A stretch of DNA of 31,868 nt from Paulinella micropora (lineage: Eukaryota > Cercozoa > Imbricatea > Euglyphida). The DNA lies in assembly GCA_009731375.1 (NCBI GenBank), contig BJOX01000229.1, positions 447,107 to 478,974 of the forward strand, given 5' to 3'. The notes under the pieces were generated by a model that was given only the letters and a program-made list of their open reading frames with translations, made no database searches and was not told the origin of the DNA. Each line of letters begins with the position of its first letter. Position 1 is the stretch's first letter. Shown piece by piece: positions 24,706 to 31,868 of the stretch. The position numbers and the translations under genes are program-made.

Positions 24706-27443
24706 ATAAAACTTATCTGTAGCATGTGTTGTACCTGAAACACTTTTTTGCACCTGTCCTGTATCGCTCCTATATGTGCTGTGTGTGCTTTTCTTGGAAT
24801 GTTATGTGCTGAATCTATTCACAATCACATGGTCTTTGTTTTGCATATGTTCAAATCCTGCTCCTTTCTTTGTAACCCTGCTGTTGGTGACCTTTTCTGG
24901 GCTCCAGACAGGCTAAAAAAATACTAATTGAGATTTTTACAGATTTTCAATTTTTTTCTGCACTTTCTGCACAAAATGTTTTTATTAAATAGTGTCTTTG
25001 ATTTCCTTCACTTTTTGTACTAGTACCGGCCTTGTATTTAAATAAAAAAAAATTTGAGTGAGGGCCTTATGCCCTTTTCTTGCTGACTTTGGCAGGTTTG
25101 TTTGCAGGCTTGAGGTTACCTTTTTGTAAAAAAACTTTGTACATTTAATTATAAGCATACAGAGAAAGATATTATATAAAAATTTATTGAAGAGCATACT
25201 GGGAACAGTATGAGAACTGACTTTGATTTTTGGTCATCACAAGCATCATTTTTCAGGTGGCAAGGTGGCCACTTTTTTCCGGTGGGGGGTGTGCAAATTA
25301 GTTGGGAAAAAGGGGTGGGCGACGGGAAATTGATTGGTTTGAAGTCAATTTTGATTATTTTTCAATGAGGTTTTCGTAATATGTTAGTCCATCACTTTCT
25401 TTATGAACATGTATAATTTCTATTTAATAAAATTACATATTCCGTTCTAATTTTTTTTTTGAATTCTACCGACCATTTTTATACGGGAGAACCTACATAT
25501 GACATATTTTCTAATGTTAAGTTTGGTAAATATTTTTGTTTAACAGTAAGGGTATTTTCGGATACAAGTTTCTTAATGGTGCCCGCTCTCTCCTTATCAC
25601 CACCCCATACCATTTCGTCCATAAATACTATGATTGCTCTGGCTAATTGAGCATTGAAGTCTCCTAATATTTCTCTCACATCGGAGGGTTGAAAGTAATA
25701 ATCCGCACCTATAATATCTTTGAATATTTCAAGAATAATTCCCTTACCTGCTCGTTCAGTGCTCGTTAAAACTAATGATAAATGAAGTTTTTCCCACGGC
25801 TTTTGGTAAATGCTAGCAAACATATCAAGCACTTTTTTATATATATTTTGATTTCCACCGCACCATCTCTTCAAGATATGCTGGAAGAATGCTTCATTTT
25901 TTTCTTCTTCTGGAGTAAAAGATTTTACATCTTCTAATGTATCAGTAGGAATAGCAAATCCCTTGAATAAATTGTAAAACCCTTTTTTGTCATTATCAAA
26001 GTAAGCCTTCGGATCAAAGATAACATCATTTACTTCTCGCCGTCGTGGATGATTGTTCCATAATTTGTATAAATCAACAATATTTAATGTGGAAGGATTT
26101 TTACCCAATTTTATCCAGTCCTCTTTTGAAAGATTAGTTCTTATTCTTTTATTTTTAAGAAAAGCCTCTAGTGCTGTTTCAGTCTTATAACGAAAAACTG
26201 GATTTCCTTTGGAATCAACATATTCTTCAATTATAGTGGGTTTGGTCAAATTCGCAAAACAATACGATTTATTCATCCAAGCCAAGGCAGTATCTATCAA
26301 TTCTACGAATTTGTCGGGCGCATTACACTCATCACCAAGTCTTCTCAAATCATCGATAGTGTTGATGTCGTGCACAATAGGTGGAGACAATTCATGAATT
26401 CGCACATTTTTACCTTCACAACTCGCATCGTGGCAGTAGAAATATAAACCATCTCGTTTCCACACAACATAACAATTATCACTTTGATTTTCTTCACCAT
26501 TTATGATACATTTTATCACTCCTGTTGTTTTCAAAACAAACATTCTCTGTTTTTGTTCTTTTATTTCCACATTGGGCACTTTATCAATTATTATTTGTTT
26601 TACTTCTGCTAGGGTGATATGTTGATATCTTCGCAAATAAGTATATTCTGGCAGTTTGATATCGTAGAATGAATGTTCATCGGGTCGCATGATTAAGTAA
26701 TCATCTATTTCAACATTGTTCAATCGTTTCAGTGTGTTATTTTTTGGTGTATAAGAGAATGGAAGCAATACACGATCACTCCCATCTTTATGAGAATAAA
26801 TAGTGCGGAATGCTCTATTCTTGTTATACACAGAAATATCCAATATTGTTCGTAATTCAATCTTTTGATCGTTTCGTTCAAAAGTGAAACAGAGGTCTGG
26901 ATAATCTTTTTCAATCACTGCTTCCACAAATTTCCAGAATTCCTTTTGTTTATCGCAGTTTTCAAATACGAAGCCATTGTCGTATGAGAAATGAGAAGAG
27001 ATTTTATCACCTTTACAAGCATCTAGATATTTTGCTTTTTTGGTATTATACTTCATACCAACTTGTTGAAATACATTCTCCATCAGATTATTCCATCGCT
27101 CATATATCTTCTCTCGTGAGATAGTCAAGTTGTCGCCGTCCAAATCAGTAAACATTCTCTGTGGTTTGCCTTCCATCAATACCTCGTAGAATTGTTTTTG
27201 ATCATCGGGCGTCTTTTCAATCAACTCAACGAAATCCTCTTGAAATGGCACAGTGGTGAATTGCTTGTTCCCCCACTTGATAAGGACAGCGTCCTGCGGT
27301 TTATCTCTCAGTGCTTCTTCTTGTTTCCAATACCATTGTTCATTTTTCAACATGGGTGCCGACATATTATATTGGTGGTCAGATATAAAATGTTTGAGTT
27401 GTCCTTAATGATTATATAATAAAGGATATAAAGTTTAATATAA

Positions 27444-27570
27444 AATTAAATAATTAATAATGGAAAAAAATTAAATAATTAATAATGGAAAAAATTAAAT
27501 AATTAATAATGGAAAAAATTAAATAATTAATAATGGAAAAAATTAAATAATTAATAACGGAAAAAAATTT
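27444..27570. repeat. Five tandem ~25-bp AT-rich repeats
   Basis: Units of AATTAAATAATTAATAATGG plus an A-run, five times, the last with one change (AACGG). They lie between the primpol-helicase start and the 3' end of the next gene. AT-rich tandem repeats next to a replication gene could be an origin or regulatory element; there is no direct proof. Confidence 0.8.
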
Positions 27571-27585
27571 ATTAATTACATTATC

Positions 27586-28089
27586 TCATTTTATTAAAGC
27601 AATCACATTTATCAAATCCCTTGAATGCTCCACAAGTCCGCAATATTTTAATGTTTTTATCATACATGATTTATGATAATACTTTTCTCTGTTAGGATAT
27701 TTAGCAATTATGTGTTTTGAAATTGCTCTTTTGCTTTCGCAGTAGCAACAGAATTTAATATATGGATTTTTATGAATACGGCTTAGCAGTGAGAGTTCTC
27801 CGTTCATTTTGCGATTTTTAAATCGCTTAATACATTCAGAGCCGATCACCATTTCTTCACCGCTTTTTGTATGTCTAATGACAAAGTTTTTTTCAATTTC
27901 GTGAGAGCAAACGCAATATTTTTCTGTTCCTTCGTCTAATAATTCAATGACTTCCCAATTGTTTGTATTCCATTTACCATCGGGCGCAACAAACCTAATC
28001 GCGTTGATTAAATTCATAAAATATTTGTTTTTCTCATAATCAATGAGCAATTGTAAATCATCATATACCCAATACGATTTTTTCTCCAT
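27586..28089 (-). CDS. Zinc-binding protein with two Cys clusters
   Basis: 167 residues. Cluster one is CVCSHEIEKNFVIRHTKSG followed by MVIGSECIKRF (about 58-90), a Cys-x-Cys … Gly-Ser-x-Cys arrangement seen in small proteins of large DNA viruses and phages. Cluster two is FCCYCESKRAI with a later HKSC. Both could bind zinc. The rest is basic and helical. It is upstream of the primpol-helicase on the same strand. A nucleic-acid-binding role is inferred. Confidence 0.6.
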   Translation of the reverse strand: MEKKSYWVYDDLQLLIDYEKNKYFMNLINAIRFVAPDGKWNTNNWEVIELLDEGTEKYCVCSHEIEKNFVIRHTKSGEEMVIGSECIKRFKNRKMNGELSLLSRIHKNPYIKFCCYCESKRAISKHIIAKYPNREKYYHKSCMIKTLKYCGLVEHSRDLINVIALIK

Positions 28090-28118
28090 TGTGATTTTAT
28101 CATAAAGAATATAATTAT

Positions 28119-28340
28119 TTAATATTTAATATATAATTCATCATTGAGACTTCTTTTATTTTCCTTTAATTTGGCTCTTTTTTCCTTTTTCATGGCTAGT
28201 ATCTTGTCTCTATTCTTTTCATAATACGACTTGCTCGCTACTCTGTATATTTCTGGATTTCTCTTGGCATACTTGCTAGAAGCAATTGAATGTGCTGTCT
28301 TTTTTTCCTCGGGTGTGTTGTAAATCCTTTTCGGTGGCAT
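28119..28340 (-). CDS. Small basic DNA-binding-like protein
   Basis: Seventy-three residues, starting MPPKRIYNTPEEKKTAHSIA. Lys/Arg-rich with repeated KYAKRNPEIY and YYEKNRDKILAMKKEKR motifs, a pattern common to small basic proteins of large DNA viruses and phages. It is the last gene before the right inverted repeat. Condensing or binding DNA is the likely role, by composition only. Confidence 0.5.
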   Translation of the reverse strand: MPPKRIYNTPEEKKTAHSIASSKYAKRNPEIYRVASKSYYEKNRDKILAMKKEKRAKLKENKRSLNDELYIKY

Positions 28341-28414
28341 GGTTAAAAAGATATGTTATATATTCATTATGATTTTTTATTTTTTTAAATTAAAATACTC
28401 AAATGTCGTAAATT

Positions 28415-28805
28415 TTCCTTTGGTTGCCGTGTCCGACGTTGGCCGAGGTCTTAATGACTACATTGTCCGAGGTATTAATGATTGAAAAAGTCAACGTTGG
28501 CCGTCTAACATAAATAGCAGTGAGAGATTGAATAAAATTCGTTTTATTAAAGGGGGTGTCCAACGTTGGCCGACGTTGGCGGCCTTTTTTCAAAAATTTT
28601 CCGAGGGGGTATAAAAAAAAGGGGGGGGGGGACCTATTTTTTTTTAAAAAAAGGTCGGACAGGTCGGACAGGTTGGACATGTTTAAAAATAGATAATATA
28701 TAAAGAGAATTATTAATAAAATCGTTTAAAATTAACATTAAAAAGTGTCCGACGTTGTGGCCGACGTTTAAAATCATTAAGGCAACCTTGGACAGGTCGG
28801 ACAGT
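28415..28805. repeat. Subterminal TCGG/CCAACGTTGG motif array, right copy
   Basis: Mirror of 5101-5480, differing by a few bases in the poly-G and poly-A runs near 28610-28650. No gene is seen. Confidence 0.55.
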
Positions 28806-28856
28806 GGATTATAAAATGAATTTAATAAATATATCTCGCACATACTCACATATGGA

Positions 28857-28930
28857 ATTGATCATACACCTTCCTTGGTTTTTAACAATTGCTTATTACA
28901 TTTCAATACCAAGGAAGGTCTATGACCAAT
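28857..28930. terminator. 23-bp hairpin, right copy
   Basis: Mirror of 4978-5051, just after the stop of the acidic-repeat gene on the minus strand. Confidence 0.45.
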
Positions 28931-28957
28931 TAGTATCTTAGTTTAATCGAAGTTGGA

Positions 28958-29455
28958 TTATGGAGCGAAGTTGGCCATGGTCGTGTATATGTTCAAAAAA
29001 GTATCCGTTCCTGCGCCACGAATGAACTTATTGAGCGAACCTCTGTGCGCAAATACAAAAATCCTCTCATCTTCCTGAAGCGGACTAACGAACAAAACGA
29101 AAAGACCAAAGCCCTGAAGCCCTTCTACATTTCCAGACCGCGACACTGCTCTGCCAAAAATTGCTTTCTTTTCTAAATAACCATCAGCGACATACCCCCT
29201 CGCCCTCATTGCATCAAATTCTATTAATGGATTTAGAGGTTTATCCCTTTTGTAGAGAATTGAAAGAGTACGTCCACGACCGAACTTTGGAATCATCCTC
29301 TGCGGATTGTGCGGCACGAAAGGGGCAATGGCGAGCGCTGTCATTTGCTGAACCAACGGCTCCACTGCTGGGTCGGCGACGGCGGGAGCCTTCTCCTCCT
29401 CATCCTGCTCCTCCTCATCCTGCTCCTCCTCATCCTGCTCCTCTTCGTCGGCCAT
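28958..29455 (-). CDS. Acidic-repeat protein, right copy
   Basis: Identical to the product of 4453-4950: an EEQDE tandem repeat followed by a basic domain of unknown family. The start is placed at the MADEEE Met for the same reasons, a CCATGG context and an acceptor-like TGTTGCAG immediately upstream. Complete identity of two copies implies gene conversion between the arms, recent integration, or assembly copying of one arm. Confidence 0.6.
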   Translation of the reverse strand: MADEEEQDEEEQDEEEQDEEEKAPAVADPAVEPLVQQMTALAIAPFVPHNPQRMIPKFGRGRTLSILYKRDKPLNPLIEFDAMRARGYVADGYLEKKAIFGRAVSRSGNVEGLQGFGLFVLFVSPLQEDERIFVFAHRGSLNKFIRGAGTDTFLNIYTTMANFAP

Positions 29456-29732
29456 GGCACCTGCAACACACACGACAAGGGTTTGGTCTTTTTGACTTTT
29501 CCACTTTGGGAATTCTGAAAAAGTCGCAGAATGAAAAAAAGAAACAGACAAAAACACGTGATAGAATTTCTGGAATTCTGCTGACAATTTGAAATGCAGA
29601 TAAAAAGGAAAAGTGGAAAAAAAATTTACACCAGCCACCTATAGGCTCAGGTCAATTTACCCTCTTGTCAGATTATGACAAACTGGAAAGTGGCCAACTT
29701 TTCATTTTTCAGAATAGTCTTAATCAGACGAA

Positions 29733-30218
29733 GTGCGAACAAGAATGAGTGATGATGATAGTAGCGAAGGAGAATATACTGAGAGAGAATACCACAATAA
29801 GTGGTTAGAAAAATTAAAAGATACACATTACTCTCAGATAATAAAACAAAAATTGAAAAACGAAACAAGAAATGAAATAATACAAAGCAAACTTGACGAG
29901 AATGAGAAAGAAAGAATTGAATTGGAAAAGCAAAAAACAGAGTGCGAAAATAAAGGAAATGCTATTAACGAAATGCTTGAAATGCGAAAAGGAGAACGAG
30001 AAAGAAAGGAAAAAATAGATTTGGTAAAGCGAGAAGAAAAGAGGAAAGAATTGAACAAGAAAAAACAATTACGATTATTTGAGAATTGGCTGAGTGCCGA
30101 AAATCAACCAATGGGAGTTGATGATGAGATTAGAGCAAGAAAAATGATTGAAGGAGGAAAAACAACATACAATGTAATTGAAGAATATGAGAAATATAAA
30201 AGACAAAGAATTGAATAA
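29733..30218 (+). CDS. Charged coiled-coil protein, right copy
   Basis: Identical to the product of 3690-4175: acidic N-terminus, long Lys/Glu helix, and a C-terminal segment with GVDDEIRARKMIEGGK. It points outward towards the terminal palindrome, as in the left arm. Function unknown. Confidence 0.65.
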   Translation: MRTRMSDDDSSEGEYTEREYHNKWLEKLKDTHYSQIIKQKLKNETRNEIIQSKLDENEKERIELEKQKTECENKGNAINEMLEMRKGERERKEKIDLVKREEKRKELNKKKQLRLFENWLSAENQPMGVDDEIRARKMIEGGKTTYNVIEEYEKYKRQRIE

Positions 30219-30422
30219 AAGTGGTTATAACCACTTACTCCTTTTGCACATAGGAGTATAAACTAGTGTGTATTCAATTTAAAAAAATTGGGCAAAAGCC
30301 CTCTTCATTTCAAAGAGATTTACTCATACCATACTTGTTTGTGTGGTAGGTGGTTGAGTTGAAGTTGGAAGAGTAAGACGAAAAAGGTCAATTTAATAAT
30401 AAATACATTTTTTATGTTTGTG

Positions 30423-30832
30423 ATCATTTATCTGCAATAGACAAGTCCATTCATATATCATAATACAAGCACTAAAAAAACATAAAAACACACACAGGAA
30501 GACAGAAAACAAACCTTTGTTTTACAAAAACACACATTTCTTTAACAACTAATTCAACAAACAAAGCACACTAAGAGAGATTTAGACGAAATAACAACAA
30601 AATCATATTTAAACGAAGTTTAATATATATTTTTATGAAATAAAAATATGATTTTGTTGTTATTTCGTCTAAATCTCTCTTAGTGTGCTTTGTTTGTTGA
30701 ATTAGTTGTTAAAGAAATGTGTGTTTTTGTAAAACAAAGGTTTGTGTTTTCTGTCTTCCTGTGTGTGTTTTTATGTTTTTTAGTGCTTGTATTATGATAT
30801 ATGAATGGACTTGTCTATTGTAGATAAATGAT
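30423..30832. repeat. Right terminal palindrome with two internal mini-hairpins
   Basis: Mirror of 3077-3484. The central cross-arms are TTAAAC/GTTTAA with loop GAA and ATATTTTTAT/ATAAAAATAT with loop GAA, in the same orientation relative to the viral interior as on the left. The small indels that distinguish the inner from the outer stem strand are shared by both ends. Confidence 0.85.
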
Positions 30833-30845
30833 ATATATATGTATG

Positions 30846-30900
<55 letters not shown>

Positions 30901-31014
30901 GTATATATATACATATATATATATATGTACACATTATATATATATATGTATGTATACATATGTATGTATGTAATATATATATATATTTATATATAAAATA
31001 CATATGTATGTATG

Positions 31015-31055
<41 letters not shown>

Positions 31056-31173
31056 AATATATATATGTATGTATATATACATACATACATATATATATGT
31101 ATGTATATATACATATATATATGTATATATATATTATATACATACATACATATATACATATATATATACATAC

Positions 31174-31205
<32 letters not shown>

Positions 31206-31206
31206 G

Positions 31207-31238
<32 letters not shown>

Positions 31239-31255
31239 TATATATAAATATATAC
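30833..31255. repeat. (TA)n / (GTATAT)n microsatellite next to the right palindrome
   Basis: Mirrored, slightly diverged form of 2635-3076. Differences are repeat-number changes. Confidence 0.9.
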
Positions 31256-31327
31256 CTTCTTACTGGCTAGTAGCTGTGCCAGGGGCATTACAGTCTGGCC
31301 GGTCTGGTGGCCCAAGTCGTTGTAGTA
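31256..31327 (-). other. Candidate host exon inside the inverted repeat, right copy (inverted)
   Basis: Reverse complement of 2563-2634 with the same AG and GT borders on the minus strand. Its orientation is opposite to the other exon-like islands, so it cannot belong to the same transcript. Confidence 0.45.
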
Positions 31328-31605
31328 CTACATACAGACATACATACAACATATTATATATATATATACATATACATATATATATTATATACATATATAC
31401 ATACATACATTCATACATACATACATACATACATACCATACATACCATACATACCATACATACCATGCATACCATGCATACCATACATACCATGCATACC
31501 ATACATACCATACATACCATACATGCCATACATATCATACATACCATACATACATACATACCATACATACATACATACATACATACATACATACATACAT
31601 AGGTA
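31328..31605. repeat. (CATA)n / CATACC microsatellite
   Basis: ACCATACATACC and GCATACC units mirror 2376-2545, then extend with extra CATA units not matched on the left. Confidence 0.9.
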
Positions 31606-31615
31606 TATTACCCAG

Positions 31616-31676
31616 AAGGGGAAGGTGCGACACGCGTTCAGCAGAACCACACGAGACTGGTACAGGAAAGGCACCT
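31616..31676 (+). other. Candidate host exon, right flank (KGKVRHAFSRTTRDWYRKGT)
   Basis: GC-rich island after TTACCCAG reads as ordinary protein to a TGA. Same strand and style as the left-flank islands. If these belong to one gene, the provirus lies within it. The protein is not identified. Confidence 0.35.
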
Positions 31677-31678
31677 GA

Positions 31679-31681
<3 letters not shown>

Positions 31682-31731
<50 letters not shown>
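31682..31731. repeat. (GATA)n microsatellite
   Basis: About twelve perfect GATA units. Confidence 0.95.
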
Positions 31732-31732
<1 letters not shown>

Positions 31733-31868
31733 GAAATATCGACTAATGTCAGAAAAAAGGAGCTTCTGATTTCGTCAACCAGGAAGTCTGTGGGTAAAGT
31801 ATTAACCCGATGCCCAGCTAAGCCGTGATGTTTGCACGGAAGGGACTGATACAGGCAATACCAAAGCT
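31732..31868. other. Unique host flank, no gene seen
   Basis: Non-repetitive sequence of mixed composition to the end of the window. No clear exon borders or other features. Confidence 0.4.

Larger units (their letters stand above)
23825..25501. mobile_element. ~1.68-kb transposon-like insertion in the helicase gene
   Basis: Perfect 14-bp inverted ends CATATGTAGGTTCT at 23825-23838 and 25488-25501, with a second shared 9-mer GTCGGTAGA at 23843-23851 and inverted at 25465-25473. The outermost CATATG is itself a palindrome, so the target duplication could be TA, ATAT or CATATG. The interior has different composition from the virus and only broken open frames (for example WHDPVKYFQQKLTGRLHQ near 24400, minus strand). 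I recognise no transposase. It looks like a non-autonomous or decayed DNA transposon from the host. Confidence 0.75.
23242..27365 (-). pseudogene. Primase-polymerase/SF3 helicase, disrupted by an insertion
   Basis: The N-terminal part (27365 down to about 25501, 623 residues) has the archaeo-eukaryotic primase motifs DLDGD (Asp74, Asp76), SSH (123-125) and Asp176, then a Cys/His cluster (CHDASC near 311-316), then an SF3 helicase with Walker A STERAGKG (about 535-542) and Walker B IIVFMDEM (578-585). The C-terminal part (23242-23824) resumes with the motif-C-like LASNEEWVVP and the TEQRWLVL arginine segment. Primpol-D5-like helicases replicate virophage, PLV and giant-virus genomes. The break falls between Walker B and motif C and holds the 23825-25501 insert. 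The two halves are out of register by a base in the simplest join, so extra small changes occurred. Inactive as it stands. Confidence 0.85.
28389..31510. repeat. Right large inverted repeat (~3.1 kb)
   Basis: Reverse complement of about 2375-5513, with identical encoded proteins. It runs outward through the palindrome at 30423-30832 into microsatellite and the inverted exon-like segment. Beyond about 31510 the microsatellite no longer matches the left side unit by unit, and the sequence at 31606 onward is new. Confidence 0.85.

Noticed and set aside
28119-28340. Homing endonuclease or HNH-type assignment for the small basic protein
   Set aside because: The Lys/Arg-rich repeats resemble linker segments near such enzymes, but no catalytic His-Asn residues are present.
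31616-31676. Assignment of the right-flank exon to a TROVE/Ro60-like gene from the DWY motif
   Set aside because: The match is a few residues only and the other islands give no support.
30815-31678. Open frames in the right flank microsatellite
   Set aside because: Same reason; only the two non-repetitive islands are kept as candidate exons.
1-31868. CRISPR array, tRNA or rRNA genes
   Set aside because: Repeats are microsatellites, inverted repeats or coding repeats; I saw no cloverleaf or rRNA-like sequence.

Overview
The window looks like eukaryotic nuclear DNA carrying an endogenous Polinton-like virus (PLV). The flanks (about 1-3076 and 30833-31868) are dominated by microsatellites. Between them lie short GC-richer islands bounded by AG...GT that look like small host exons, so the provirus appears to sit in or beside an intron-rich host gene. 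I cannot name the host. The viral genes use the standard code, have no obvious introns, are AT-rich and are tightly packed, often with overlapping 3' ends.

Layout: (1) Large inverted repeats, about 2375-5513 and 28389-31510, bound the element. Each arm carries, from outside inwards: microsatellite with an exon-like island, a ~410-bp interrupted palindrome with two small internal hairpins, a coiled-coil gene, an acidic-repeat gene, a small hairpin, and an array of TCGG/CCAACGTTGG-type motifs. (2) The unique interior, 5513-28389, starts with a tyrosine-recombinase/telomere-resolvase-like gene (broken by one in-frame stop). (3) 6856-13498 holds a virion module: putative fibre protein, a 75-aa protein and the penton (this trio occurs twice, with an assembly gap at the junction), then the double jelly-roll major capsid protein and two small proteins. 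(4) 13537-17391 holds the packaging ATPase (broken, P-loop not found) and a 994-aa protein with a parvovirus-VP1-like phospholipase A2 signature. (5) 17416-23202 holds small membrane or secreted proteins, a long phage-like fibre ending in a peptidase S74 intramolecular chaperone (one stop, one frameshift), a second fibre-like protein and an unknown protein. (6) 23242-27365 is a primase-polymerase/SF3 helicase split by a ~1.68-kb insertion with terminal inverted repeats. (7) 27586-28340 holds a zinc-binding protein and a small basic protein.

Together the genes give virion morphogenesis (capsid protein, penton, ATPase), host attachment (two kinds of fibre), possible membrane penetration (PLA2), replication (primpol-helicase) and end processing or integration (the resolvase-like recombinase acting, by inference, on the terminal palindromes). 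I see no family-B DNA polymerase, retrovirus-type integrase or capsid protease. At least six genes carry stops, frameshifts, a gap or an insertion, so this copy is probably decaying, although two of the frameshifts lie in homopolymers and may be sequence errors.

Most notable: the pairing of a telomere-resolvase-like recombinase with terminal palindromes folded like a parvoviral T-shaped hairpin; the PLA2 domain in a PLV; and the fact that the inverted repeat runs past the viral end into host-like sequence including an exon-like segment.
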